From contig CAKSDT010000001.1 in NCBI GenBank assembly GCA_934446135.1, forward strand, positions 1 to 61,794: DNA of 61,794 nucleotides, read 5' to 3'. A model generated the notes under the pieces. It was given only the letters and a program-made list of their open reading frames with translations. It was not told the origin of the DNA and did no database searches. The stretch comes from an uncultured Clostridia bacterium. Lineage in GTDB: Bacteria; Bacillota; Clostridia; RGIG6154. Below are positions 34,001 through 41,728 of this stretch, piece after piece; position 1 is the first letter of the stretch, and each line of letters starts with the position of its first letter. A program made the translations under genes and the position numbers.

Positions 34001-35035
34001 TTAATTATTTTCTTCAAGTTTTGAGTTTATTTTATCCAAAGTTGAAGAGAGTCTTGAGTGTCTTATATGGGTATAGATATTTCTTGTGGTTGATATATCT
34101 GCGTGGCCCATTATTTCCTGGGTATCTTTTTCGTCTATATTCCATTCAAAGAGAAGGGTTGTGAAAGTATGACGGAGTTGATGAGGGGTTATATTTATGC
34201 CGATTGTTTTTACATAATTATTCCAATGTGTTTGAAAGTATGATTTTACCATATAATTTCCGTTTTGGGAAAAGATTATGCCCTTTAGGTTATGTTTTAA
34301 GAGTTGGGATTTAAGTTTATTTACGAGAGGGACTTGGCGTTTTCCTGCCTGTGTTTTTGGTTCTTTAAGGCAAGGGGTGTTACTATGATGTTCTATTGAT
34401 TTAGTCACATAGATTATATTATTTTCAAAATCTATATCCTTATCGGTGAGGGCGAGTGCTTCGCCTCTTCTCAAGCCGGAATAAAGGAGGAGGAAAGCGA
34501 GAAGTCCGAAGTCTTTATCTACATTTTGATCAACGATTTTGATTTGCTCATCTGAGAGAGCGGAGCGGTTTATTTTTGGCTGTCCTTTAGGCGGGGAGAT
34601 ATAGAGTGCGGGATTTTCCGATATATATCTTTTTATCACGGCGTATTTAAAAATCATTTTAATTACGGAGGATTGATCCTTTATACTTTTAGTGCTGAAT
34701 TTTTGAGATACCATATCATTTAGGATTTGGGATATATCCTGAGGGGTTACCGACTTTATATATATATTTCCGAGTGACGAAGTTGCTCTTTTTACAAGTG
34801 ATTTATAGCGGTAAGATGTTTGATACATAATATTTTTATAATGCTGTTCCTCCCACTCATCGGCAACTTGTTTGAAAGTCGGGCCTTTTTCGATTTTTCC
34901 CTGATAATCAAGCATTTGTTTTTCTATATCCTTAAGGGCCTTCTTTTCGGTTGGTTCTGCGGAATAAAAAAAGACTCTGTTTCCGTTTATTGTTTTGGAT
35001 TTACAGAATCTTCCGTCTTTTCTTTTTGTGAGCAT
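34001..35035 (-). CDS. Tyrosine recombinase integrase
   Basis: 344 residues. An N-terminal arm-binding-like segment (to about 45), a SAM-like core-binding domain (about 50-150) and a catalytic domain with R189 (GLRRGEAL), H285-x-x-R288 (HQLRHTF), H311 (GHADISTT) and Y321 (IYTHI). It should drive site-specific integration and excision. It points toward tRNA-His with its stop 220 bp away, the usual layout for tRNA-targeting phages. Confidence 0.93.
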   Translation of the reverse strand: MLTKRKDGRFCKSKTINGNRVFFYSAEPTEKKALKDIEKQMLDYQGKIEKGPTFKQVADEWEEQHYKNIMYQTSYRYKSLVKRATSSLGNIYIKSVTPQDISQILNDMVSQKFSTKSIKDQSSVIKMIFKYAVIKRYISENPALYISPPKGQPKINRSALSDEQIKIVDQNVDKDFGLLAFLLLYSGLRRGEALALTDKDIDFENNIIYVTKSIEHHSNTPCLKEPKTQAGKRQVPLVNKLKSQLLKHNLKGIIFSQNGNYMVKSYFQTHWNNYVKTIGINITPHQLRHTFTTLLFEWNIDEKDTQEIMGHADISTTRNIYTHIRHSRLSSTLDKINSKLEENN

Positions 35036-35070
35036 AAAAAAATCACCTCTGTTTTTCGGTTAATGTTGTT

Positions 35071-36594
35071 TTATGAATTTGAGTGCCATGTGAATGCCCT
35101 TCTGAATCCGTTTTCTTCTGCTTCTTTTGTTGTTGATGCGTAGAATTCACCTTCCGGGTAGTTTATTTGTATATTATCATACTGTTGGTCAAACGGAAGA
35201 TGATATATTTTTTCGCCGGTTTTCCGTGAAATATTACATTTAACACAAGGATAATTTTTATCAAATTCGAAATTGTCCTTAATGATTATATTTAACTTTT
35301 CTGCGTATCTTTTTGCTGTGTCTGACAGTGAGCAAGTTGTTATCAAAACCCCTTTTATGTTAGGAGGAACTGCAAATTGAATTTGGTCTTTATTTTTATC
35401 TGCACAATATGCAATCATAGTTCCGAACAGTTGAAAAATATGTTTTTCATGAATTGTTTTGTGCTGACTCCAATATTTGCATTGAATTATTAATGTTTCG
35501 GTTTCGTTTTTGGCAATAATATCTCTTCCCAGATCGTCAAGTCCTTTTGTTGCACCGAAAAAAGTCACCTTATAGTTTTTACTTTCATATAAATACCCTA
35601 CATATCTTTCGAAGGATATTCCTATTTCCCAATTTGACTTTTTGCGTTTCTTGTACCTATCAAGTGCTAATTGGAACTTTTCAGTATCAGAAAGTTTTTT
35701 GTATTCTATGGGAGATACATACATCTTTATGTTTTCATATTCTTCATCTTCAGACTTAATATTAAATACTTCTTTTATTTCTTCTATTTCTGAACTTGTA
35801 GGGGTTTTGAAATCTGAGAGCCACGGAACGGCATACTCATATGCTTCTAATTGATATTGCAACAAGCGATATTCCTTTTCAATTGTTCTCAAATTTTGCC
35901 GCAACATTTTCATTGTTTCTGCTGCTTTGAGTGCAGGCAACTTTTTATTTTTAAAATATTCTTCATACTTTTGATTCAGATAATCTCTATAGTCGGAAAA
36001 AAGTTTTGAAAAATAAGGCAAGGCATTTTCTTCATTTGAAACAATTTTATTAATATCTTTGATTGTTTTTTCCTTGAAATCTTTTGCTTTTTTTTGGATT
36101 GACAGAGCCTCTTTTTTTGCCTTCTCAACAAATTCGGGACATTCGAGATAGTCATAGTTATCAAAATAAACAGAATATAAATCGCCTTTTTTGTCCTTTA
36201 AAATTGTTTCTTTATACGGCTCTAAAACATTATTGACAGGTTTGCCTTCTTCATTTATGCCAAAGCACAGATGTCCGCCATTGTTAAAATAGACGGATTG
36301 AAGTCTGTAAACTGTATCGTATTTATCCCTTGATTCGTAATTGCTAAAGGCTTTATAACTGGTAACTTCTATGCAGGCACGCAATGAATATTCTGCATTT
36401 GAACTCATTCTTCTTAATTTTATAAGATACGAATTTGAATAAGATGCCGGAGCATAGTGACCGTCTTTTATAAGGGCTTTTATCATTTTTTTCTTTTTTC
36501 TGTTTAGAATGAGTTTTAAACGCAGTGATTTAATTGCCTCATATATCATATACAAGAACATAACAACAACATAGAATATAACAATATCACCCAT
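35071..36594 (-). CDS. Membrane-anchored Mrr-like restriction endonuclease with C-terminal sunset-like domain
   Basis: 507 residues. One membrane helix (about 4-21) is followed by a basic stretch, then a long charged helical/coiled-coil region (about 150-260). A PD-(D/E)xK nuclease of the Mrr type follows: E329 (SFERYVG), D358 (LGRDII) and QCKYW (Q371-K373). The C-terminal ~55 residues (CVKCNISRKTGEKIYHLP...GFRRAF) resemble the small 'sunset' domain. It lies just upstream of the integrase on the same strand, a position where prophages often carry lysogenic-conversion or defence genes. I infer anti-phage activity; no methylase partner is present. Confidence 0.78.
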   Translation of the reverse strand: MGDIVIFYVVVMFLYMIYEAIKSLRLKLILNRKKKKMIKALIKDGHYAPASYSNSYLIKLRRMSSNAEYSLRACIEVTSYKAFSNYESRDKYDTVYRLQSVYFNNGGHLCFGINEEGKPVNNVLEPYKETILKDKKGDLYSVYFDNYDYLECPEFVEKAKKEALSIQKKAKDFKEKTIKDINKIVSNEENALPYFSKLFSDYRDYLNQKYEEYFKNKKLPALKAAETMKMLRQNLRTIEKEYRLLQYQLEAYEYAVPWLSDFKTPTSSEIEEIKEVFNIKSEDEEYENIKMYVSPIEYKKLSDTEKFQLALDRYKKRKKSNWEIGISFERYVGYLYESKNYKVTFFGATKGLDDLGRDIIAKNETETLIIQCKYWSQHKTIHEKHIFQLFGTMIAYCADKNKDQIQFAVPPNIKGVLITTCSLSDTAKRYAEKLNIIIKDNFEFDKNYPCVKCNISRKTGEKIYHLPFDQQYDNIQINYPEGEFYASTTKEAEENGFRRAFTWHSNS

Positions 36595-36734
36595 ATGTAT
36601 TTCCTATTTTTACCTTTCTCTTTCAAAATTAGTGTTAAGAGCCTCATCTATTTTAGTTTGCTGACATTCCTCTTTTGTATCTTAGAAATTAAGGAAATGA
36701 TTACAAAACCCGATGATGTTACTGTTTCCACGGA

Positions 36735-37112
36735 TTATGTGTTTTTACATTTTAACTCAGCGGCATAGATTAAGAGTTTTGCACGGTCTATGACGCTGAG
36801 GCTTTCGAATATGCTTAAAAGTTCTACTTCCTGTTCGGTTAATTTTTTTTCATTACCGTTTATATTTGTGTGGCAGATTATGCCGTTATTATTTTGGACG
36901 GAACTTATATTTACAGAATTATCGTCTGTTAAATAGGTTGGTGATACTCCGAAATAATCGGCTATTTTTTTTACGGTGGAAAATTGAGGTGTACTCCTTT
37001 TATCAGCCCAATCCTTAGGTGTTGACCTTGATATTCCCACATCATCTGCCATTTTTGACCTTGATATTCCGTTTTGACGACATAAATAAATCACTTTTTC
37101 ATAAAAGTCCAT
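36735..37112 (-). CDS. XRE-family HTH regulator (second phage repressor)
   Basis: 125 residues. An N-terminal Cro/CI-type HTH (ISRSKMADDVGISRSTPKDWADKR) and a C-terminal helical segment (TEQEVELLSIFESLSVIDRAKLL). GGAG precedes the ATG. It lies between the nuclease and the CI-like repressor. Role in lysogeny or in controlling the nuclease is not decided. Confidence 0.8.
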   Translation of the reverse strand: MDFYEKVIYLCRQNGISRSKMADDVGISRSTPKDWADKRSTPQFSTVKKIADYFGVSPTYLTDDNSVNISSVQNNNGIICHTNINGNEKKLTEQEVELLSIFESLSVIDRAKLLIYAAELKCKNT

Positions 37113-37457
37113 TATTCTTTACTCCTTTGTATTGTTTTGGATTATTTTTAACAAAACTATTGACAGTGAGAATAAAAGTGTGCTAATATGGACTAAACAA
37201 AACAAGACATTATTTTGTTTTTATTTTCAAAATGTCACATAATTTTGCTTACAAAAGCATTATAGCATTAAACCAAACAAAAAGCAATAATAAAACCAAA
37301 AAAATAACAAAAAATGAGTAATTTTTTTGGTAAATTATAACAATAGCATAAATTAGGGGGAGAAGTTTGCAGAAACAATAAGGAAAATGAGCGAAGAAAA
37401 ACTATTACAGCAGAGGAATTAAAAATAATTTTGGGACAAAAAAAGCGGTATAAACCG
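37113..37457. other. AT-rich intergenic region between the two repressors
   Basis: Contains an AAACAAAA...TTTTGTTT inverted repeat (about 37196-37222) and a small GCGGTATAAACCGC hairpin (37446-37459) that could end the CI transcript. No ORF longer than about 11 codons with a convincing ribosome site. Confidence 0.4.
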
Positions 37458-37814
37458 CTAAAAATCGTTATTGAGGACTTCATCGACTGACTTTTCCAGG
37501 AACTGCATAAGATCAGACCTCATATTTTTGGGGAGTGCAAGGTAGTTATCAAGAATTTTCTTTTCAAGGGCAGACATATTAAATTCACCTGCGAGGCAGT
37601 CGATTGTTTTCGGTTCGTCAGTATTTCGTCCCAAAAGGTAGTCTGTTGTCACATTATAAAAATCAGCAAGTTTAGAAAGCATTTCGGTACTTACATCTCT
37701 TGTTCCGTTTTCATATTTCTGATATGCTGAAAGGCTGATGTTTAACGACTCTGCAACTTCTTTCATAGTTAAACGGCGACTTTTTCTGATAGAGGCCAAT
37801 TGTGCTGCAACCAT
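37458..37814 (-). CDS. CI-like XRE repressor
   Basis: 118 residues from the ATG at 37814 (AGGAGG upstream); a longer frame to 37922 crosses the promoter and is rejected. N-terminal HTH: RRLTMKEVAESLNISLSAYQKYENG. The C-terminal part is short and acidic with no LexA-like Ser-Lys protease, so induction would need another route. Divergent from the early operon, with operators between, so it is the likely lysogeny repressor. Confidence 0.85.
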   Translation of the reverse strand: MVAAQLASIRKSRRLTMKEVAESLNISLSAYQKYENGTRDVSTEMLSKLADFYNVTTDYLLGRNTDEPKTIDCLAGEFNMSALEKKILDNYLALPKNMRSDLMQFLEKSVDEVLNNDF

Positions 37815-37835
37815 AGTACCCCTCCTTTCGTTAAA

Positions 37836-37864
37836 ATTATATTCCAAAACGGATAATTTGTCAA
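37836..37864 (-). promoter_or_regulatory. Repressor promoter with internal operator (O3)
   Basis: TTGACA (37859-37864), 17-bp spacer, TATAAT (37836-37841) on the minus strand. The operator-like ATTCCAAAACGGATA (37841-37855, one mismatch from the consensus) lies in the spacer, allowing autorepression. Confidence 0.78.
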
Positions 37865-37915
37865 GATATTTAAAAAAATATTCAAAAATAATTATCCAAA
37901 AAGTAAAAAATATTA

Positions 37916-37944
37916 TTGACAAATATCCAATTCGGATATATAAT
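37916..37944 (+). promoter_or_regulatory. Early (lytic) promoter with internal operator (O1)
   Basis: TTGACA (37916-37921), 17-bp spacer, TATAAT (37939-37944). The palindrome TATCCAATTCGGATA (37924-37938) fills the spacer exactly, so bound repressor blocks RNA polymerase. Confidence 0.85.
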
Positions 37945-37956
37945 CAACATGTGGTT

Positions 37957-37971
37957 TATCCGATGTGGATA
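37957..37971. promoter_or_regulatory. Operator O2 downstream of the early promoter
   Basis: TATCCGATGTGGATA matches the same TATCC-N5-GGATA rule, 33 bp (about three helical turns) from O1. A half-site TATCC at 37894-37898 lies between the divergent promoters. Confidence 0.75.
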
Positions 37972-38232
37972 ATATGAGAAAGGAAATAAAAAACTATGAG
38001 TAAATGAAAATAAAGACAACCGCAAGGTAACCAATTGGAAAATTATCCTGCGACTGTCACAGTAAACCTTGGGAGTTTACATCTTTTAAAAGGATACTAC
38101 AATTCATACTCATTGTCAATACAAAAAAGTAGAAAGGAAGAATTTTTATGAAAACATTTAAGATTGTATGGCAGAAGTAGAAATTTTGTTTCGTATTGGC
38201 TTGATTATTTTAATAGTTGGGAGGAAGGAATA

Positions 38233-38358
38233 ATGAGAGCAGAAGAAGAGGACAAATTTATAAGTCTTATCAAAAAGTTACCGGGGAAAAAACAGAAAGA
38301 GTTTTATTATATGGTAATGGGAGCATTGCTTGTTGCTGAGAAGGAAAAAGAGAATTAG
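38233..38358 (+). CDS. Small phage protein (41 aa)
   Basis: Starts MRAEEEDKFISLIKK with GGGAGGAAGG upstream; an ORF opening 69 bp earlier has no ribosome site. Highly charged, predicted helical (KQKEFYYMVMGALLVAEKE). First clear gene after the early promoter. I do not recognise a family. The 260 bp before it hold only tiny frames, such as a 10-codon ATG...TAG at 38148. Confidence 0.55.
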   Translation: MRAEEEDKFISLIKKLPGKKQKEFYYMVMGALLVAEKEKEN

Positions 38359-38371
38359 GGAGGTAATGGGA

Positions 38372-38548
38372 ATGGAAAAGATTTACACTTGCAAAGAGAT
38401 TGCGGAGCGATACAGTGTCAATGTTAACACGGTATGGGATTGGGTAAGGACCAACAAAATTCCTGCAATCAACATTGGAAAAGGGTACAGAATAGCCGAA
38501 AGCGACTTAGTTAAGTTTGAAGAGGACAACAGGACTGTAAGGGAATGA
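38372..38548 (+). CDS. Excisionase-like HTH_17 (MerR-type) DNA-binding protein
   Basis: 58 residues from the ATG at 38372 with GGAGG upstream. YTCKEIAERYSVNVNTVWDWV is a winged-helix/MerR-type recognition unit, followed by KIPAINIGKGYRI and SDLVKFEED. Small proteins of this type work as excisionases or early regulators. The early position suggests Xis for the integrase. Confidence 0.75.
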   Translation: MEKIYTCKEIAERYSVNVNTVWDWVRTNKIPAINIGKGYRIAESDLVKFEEDNRTVRE

Positions 38549-38695
38549 GAGATTTTCTTAGGCAATGAGAGAATTTCTTACATCATGATTGTCAGGGAAG
38601 GGACAGAAAGTTACGGTGTTTTGTGAATGGAATTATTATGATTTAAGGATTTGGGAGTTTAAAGAGGAAATAAGAGAGAAAAGGAGACAAGGAAA

Positions 38696-38899
38696 ATGAA
38701 AGAAAAGGAAGGGCACAGGGAGAGGCTTTGGGTTCAGGCGGACAGGCTTGACGAGTATTTTCCGGGGAAAGAGATACTTACGATTAAAGATGTATCCGAG
38801 TACACGGGGTACGGATACAGGTATGCCAAGAAGAAATTTATGATAGGAAGCAACGGGATAAGCAAGATAAGGTTTGCCTCCCTTTTATGTGAAGTTTAA
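38696..38899 (+). CDS. Small phage DNA-binding-like protein (67 aa)
   Basis: MKEKEGHRERLWVQADR, then LTIKDVSEYTGYGYRYAKKKFM, a likely HTH of the excisionase type. AAAGGAGAC lies upstream of the ATG. Function not known; may regulate early genes. Confidence 0.6.
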   Translation: MKEKEGHRERLWVQADRLDEYFPGKEILTIKDVSEYTGYGYRYAKKKFMIGSNGISKIRFASLLCEV

Positions 38900-39005
38900 A
38901 AATGTAAAAATAACTCAGAATGCAAAAAGAAAAATAATTTAAGCAGGGAAGCAGGTTGTGAAAGCGTTTTAGTTTAAATAAATACGGTGGAAAAACAACT
39001 TTTTT

Positions 39006-39107
39006 AAAAAAGCATGTTAAGTAAAAACTCGCAAAAAGGTGGTAGCCGAAGTTTGCCGTAAGGGAGGGCGTTTACAACCGAGCAGGCAAACAAGAGCGTG
39101 CTTTTTT
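39006..39107. ncRNA. Candidate structured RNA
   Basis: AAAAAAGCATG (39006-39016) pairs with CGTGCTTTTTT (39097-39107), enclosing CTC/GAG, then GTTTGCC/GGCAAAC (about 39051-39090) and a GTAA/TTAC hairpin. The terminal U-run makes it look like a self-terminating sRNA or an attenuator on the plus strand. No known riboswitch recognised. No ORF inside. Confidence 0.5.
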
Positions 39108-39192
39108 GCGAAAGAGGAGAAATGACGGAACGGGCGAGGGTTTTATTTTAAGAAAGCCCGAACAAAGTGGAGTCCATTCCGACGACGGAGGA
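39105..39192 (+). repeat. Leader cassette, copy 1
   Basis: About 88 bp also found at 39458-39545 (TTTGCGAAAGAGGAG...GTCCATTCCGAC). It holds a 9-codon ORF with its own GAGGAG (39122-39151, MTERARVLF) and a CGGGC/GCCCG hairpin, and ends at the ribosome site of the 55-residue gene. Confidence 0.7.
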
Positions 39193-39197
39193 GGAAA

Positions 39198-39365
39198 ATG
39201 AGAATAGGGCGGTACAGGATTAGGATTAACAAGTTAATATTTGAAAAGAGAATACTGGAGGCTACAGTTATATTAACCGTTATGTTTTTTGGGCAGATGA
39301 TATATTTTCCGGAGACTCTTATTACTACATACAAGGCAGAGTTAAGAAATGAGATATTAAAGTGA
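39198..39365 (+). CDS. Small membrane protein (55 aa)
   Basis: Starts MRIGRYRIRINKLI after GGAGGAGGAA. It has one hydrophobic helix (ATVILTVMFFGQMIYF, about 23-38), a basic N-terminus and a charged tail. It was found by direct reading. No family recognised; flanked by the two leader cassettes. Confidence 0.6.
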   Translation: MRIGRYRIRINKLIFEKRILEATVILTVMFFGQMIYFPETLITTYKAELRNEILK

Positions 39366-39457
39366 AACAATTCAGCGATTGAATACTACAACGAGCGGTA
39401 TTTAAAGTTGGGAATAAAGTTATGGGAAGATTAAAGATATGGTGTAATTACTTAGGA

Positions 39458-39545
39458 TTTGCGAAAGAGGAGGAATGACGGAGTGTATGACGGTTTTCTT
39501 TTAAGAAAATCGGAATGGAGCAAAGTCCATTCCGACAATGAGGGG
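39458..39545 (+). repeat. Leader cassette, copy 2
   Basis: Second copy of the 88-bp cassette. Mini-ORF 39475-39504 (MTECMTVFF), a GATTTTC/GAAAATC-type hairpin and a perfect CGGAATGGA/TCCATTCCG stem, placed just before the DUF3846-like gene. Confidence 0.7.
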
Positions 39546-39553
39546 GGTTTGAC

Positions 39554-40186
39554 ATGAGGTGTATTATAAAAAGTCCGGGCAGGAAAGAGAAAGAGTGTGA
39601 GGTTGAGAACAGTCTTAGTGTTTTTCAGAACATTGTCGGGGGGTACATAGAATTTATTCATTTAAGTGACGGGATTATTATTATATTGAATGAGGAAGGC
39701 AAGATAAGAGAGGGATTTTCGGAGAATTTTGAGTTAAGGGGGGACACGGTATTCGGGCCTGTTATATTTGCGGGGAGTGCGTTTGAGAACATAAGAAGTC
39801 TTACGGACGGGGAAATTTTAGAAGTTAAGAGTTTTTTAAGAGAAAAGGGAAAAGAGAAGAAGAAACCGTTTGGAGAAACCGGGAATGTTTATCTTACCGA
39901 GTCTGAGTACAGCAAACTTATAAAGAGGTTTGGTTTGGAGCGGGTGACGCTTTACATTGACAAGGTTGGAAATTACATGGGGCGGAGCGGCAAAAAGTAC
40001 AAGAGTTGTTATTTAGCGGTTATATCTTTTATAAGAAGTGACGAGGAAAAAGGGCTTTACATATTCGGCGAGGGGAAAGTTGCGAAAAAGAGCAAATTTA
40101 ACAATTTTACACAGAAAAGAATTAATTATGAAGAAATTGAAAACCGTGCAATGCTTAAGCTGATGGAAAGGCGGGGCAGGAAGTGA
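39554..40186 (+). CDS. DUF3846-like N-terminus fused to a phage replication-protein-type C-terminus
   Basis: 210 residues. Residues 1-95 (VGGYIEFIHLSDG, NEEGKIREGF, FGPVIFAG) fit DUF3846, found in phage and conjugative-element proteins. Residues 110-175 (YLTESEYSKLIKRFG, YIDKVGNYMGRSGKKYKS) resemble the C-terminal tail of phage replication/DnaD-like proteins. The fusion is unusual. AGGGGGG lies upstream, right after the second leader cassette. Confidence 0.6.
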   Translation: MRCIIKSPGRKEKECEVENSLSVFQNIVGGYIEFIHLSDGIIIILNEEGKIREGFSENFELRGDTVFGPVIFAGSAFENIRSLTDGEILEVKSFLREKGKEKKKPFGETGNVYLTESEYSKLIKRFGLERVTLYIDKVGNYMGRSGKKYKSCYLAVISFIRSDEEKGLYIFGEGKVAKKSKFNNFTQKRINYEEIENRAMLKLMERRGRK

Positions 40187-40374
40187 ACAGGAGAAAGACA
40201 GCCAAAGAAAGTTACATCGCCGCCGCTATAATGAGAAGCAGTGCAAAGGAGTTAAGCAGAAAAAGAGAACGGAGAAAAAGGATTTTAGGCAAGAGAAGGT
40301 TTGACCTTGATTTAGACGAGGCGGCTGAGAGAATACTTGAAATATGTGAGAAAGGTGAGATTTACGATGAGTAG
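40183..40374 (+). CDS. Small basic phage protein (63 aa)
   Basis: GTG start overlapping the previous stop (GTGA). Arg/Lys-rich (SRKRERRKRILGKRRF) with an acidic tail. Translational coupling is evident. No recognisable family; possibly nucleic-acid binding. Confidence 0.5.
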   Translation: MNRRKTAKESYIAAAIMRSSAKELSRKRERRKRILGKRRFDLDLDEAAERILEICEKGEIYDE

Positions 40375-40687
40375 GAAAGTATGTTCGGTTTTTGGGGAAG
40401 AGCCCTGCATTAGGATTTCGGGCTGTTGTTACAATTGTGTGAAAAAGAAAATTTGTGAAAGTCCCAAGAAATGTTTTAATATGCCGTCGGTTTGTTCTTG
40501 TTTTTTGGAGCCGGGAGAAAGTTTGAGCAACAAGGAAAAGATTTTAAAGTATGCCTTAAAGAGCGAGGAATTTGAAAATGCTGTAAACGGCATCAGTCCC
40601 GAAGAGGCTGAGAAGATTGTATTTGAGATATCGGGCACAAACGGAACAAAGGCAAAAATAAGGAGATTAAGGGAGATATATGAGTGA
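40367..40687 (+). CDS. Cysteine-rich phage protein (106 aa)
   Basis: ATG at 40367 overlaps the previous stop by 8 bp; the longer frame is rejected. Eight or more Cys in residues 5-45 (CCYNCVKKKICESPKKC) suggest a metal site. The C-terminal half is helical (SPEEAEKIVFEISGTNG). Unknown function. Confidence 0.55.
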   Translation: MSRKVCSVFGEEPCIRISGCCYNCVKKKICESPKKCFNMPSVCSCFLEPGESLSNKEKILKYALKSEEFENAVNGISPEEAEKIVFEISGTNGTKAKIRRLREIYE

Positions 40688-40893
40688 TGACTAATTTTGA
40701 CAGGGTTTTAAAAATGAATTTAGACGAGGCGGCTGATTTTTTAGACCGAATAGTTGACGGGGAAATTGAGGACAGTTTTTGCAGGTTATACTGCAAAGAC
40801 AGAAAAGAGTGCGAGAAAGATGACGCATTTTGCACGAAAGGACAGCAGGAGTTATTAAAAGAGTATTTAGAGTCTGAATACAAAGGTGAATAG
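40687..40893 (+). CDS. Cysteine-containing phage protein (68 aa)
   Basis: ATG overlapping the previous TGA (TGATG). FCRLYCKDRKECEKDDAFC gives four Cys in a zinc-like spacing. The N-terminal LNEAADFLDRI-like pattern (LDEAADFLDRI) is repeated in the neighbour at 40183 (LDEAAERILEI), so they may share a helix. Unknown function. Confidence 0.5.
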   Translation: MTNFDRVLKMNLDEAADFLDRIVDGEIEDSFCRLYCKDRKECEKDDAFCTKGQQELLKEYLESEYKGE

Positions 40894-40895
40894 GC

Positions 40896-41195
40896 ATGGA
40901 AAAAGAGAAGTTTTTAGAGAGGGCAAGAGCGGTATCTATGCTAAAAAGCGGGATATGCGGGACAAAGGCGTACATACCCGACAGGTTCAAAGTTATTTAC
41001 AGCGGGATAGTGTTTTTTCCGATTGGGTACAAGATATTTTACAAGAACGGGATAGAAAATCACATTGCGATACTGCACGATTTATACTGCAATTCGGTTA
41101 TAGAGTGTGCATTGGAGAGAGTTAAAAAATATAGTAAGGAGGAAGTAGAGTTTGCATCCGTTAATAGCGTTATTGATGATAAAGAAGATGATTAA
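40896..41195 (+). CDS. Hypothetical phage protein (99 aa)
   Basis: Starts MEKEKFLERARAVSM with AGGTGAA upstream, 2 bp after the previous stop. SGIVFFPIGYKIFYKNGIENHIAIL looks like a small beta sheet. It ends in an acidic tail. An overlapping frame at 40886-41125 is rejected as a shadow. Confidence 0.5.
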   Translation: MEKEKFLERARAVSMLKSGICGTKAYIPDRFKVIYSGIVFFPIGYKIFYKNGIENHIAILHDLYCNSVIECALERVKKYSKEEVEFASVNSVIDDKEDD

Positions 41196-41208
41196 AGAAG
41201 AAAAGGAC

Positions 41209-41409
41209 ATGACAGACAGGAGTGAGGCATTAAAGGCGGCAGAAAAAGCACTTAATACTAGGGTACCGCAAAAGGTTAAATGTATGGGGGAGCGTTACAG
41301 TTGTCCCGGCTGCAATAAAAACAACACGCTTTTAGTCGGGGATTTATACTGCACGGAGTGCGGACAGGCTTTAGAGTGGAGAGATTTGGAGGTTTTTAAA
41401 GGTGAATGA
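41209..41409 (+). CDS. Zinc-ribbon phage protein (66 aa)
   Basis: ATG at 41209 (MTDRSEALKAAEKAL); a TTG at 41152 with a better ribosome site is also possible and would add 19 residues. CPGCNKNN...YCTECGQ is a CxxC-CxxC zinc ribbon. Common in phage early regions; role unknown. Confidence 0.55.
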   Translation: MTDRSEALKAAEKALNTRVPQKVKCMGERYSCPGCNKNNTLLVGDLYCTECGQALEWRDLEVFKGE

Positions 41410-41728
41410 GAGGAAAAGGCTGATTGAATTAATACGGGAATCTGTTGGCAGTTGTGCGGAAAATTGGGCAGCAGTTATTGCCGATTACTTACTTGAAAAC
41501 GGTGTAATTGTACTGCCGTGCAAGATTGGTACCGAGGTTTACTGGTTAACCACACCGTGCGGGGAGTGTGGGAATAATTATACTCCATTTATAAAAGGGT
41601 GCCGCAACTGTTCAAAGAGAGGAATTAAAACTATTATGTTTGATTATGGCTTAATTCCCGAGTTGGGAAAGGAGATATTTTTGACCCGGGAAGAGGCCGA
41701 AAAAGCATTGGAAGGCGGCACGGAGTGA
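41402..41728 (+). CDS. Conserved gut-phage Cys protein (108 aa)
   Basis: GTG start overlapping the previous stop. LPCKIGTEVYWLTTPCGECG and the closing FLTREEAEKALEGG are typical of a family widespread in phages of gut Bacillota, as recalled. Four Cys form a likely metal site. Function unknown. Confidence 0.6.
   Translation: MNERKRLIELIRESVGSCAENWAAVIADYLLENGVIVLPCKIGTEVYWLTTPCGECGNNYTPFIKGCRNCSKRGIKTIMFDYGLIPELGKEIFLTREEAEKALEGGTE

Noticed and set aside
33821..34024. Plus-strand 67-residue ORF after the tRNAs
   Set aside because: Starts inside the terminator hairpin, overlaps the integrase end and has a repetitive composition.
36690..36770. Short plus-strand frame starting MITKPDD
   Set aside because: Only about 24 codons, overlaps the XRE gene end, and has no supporting context.
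39006..39107. Known riboswitch (c-di-GMP, cobalamin, THF types)
   Set aside because: A few motifs look alike (GGTGGTAGCCG) but the conserved cores and order do not match.
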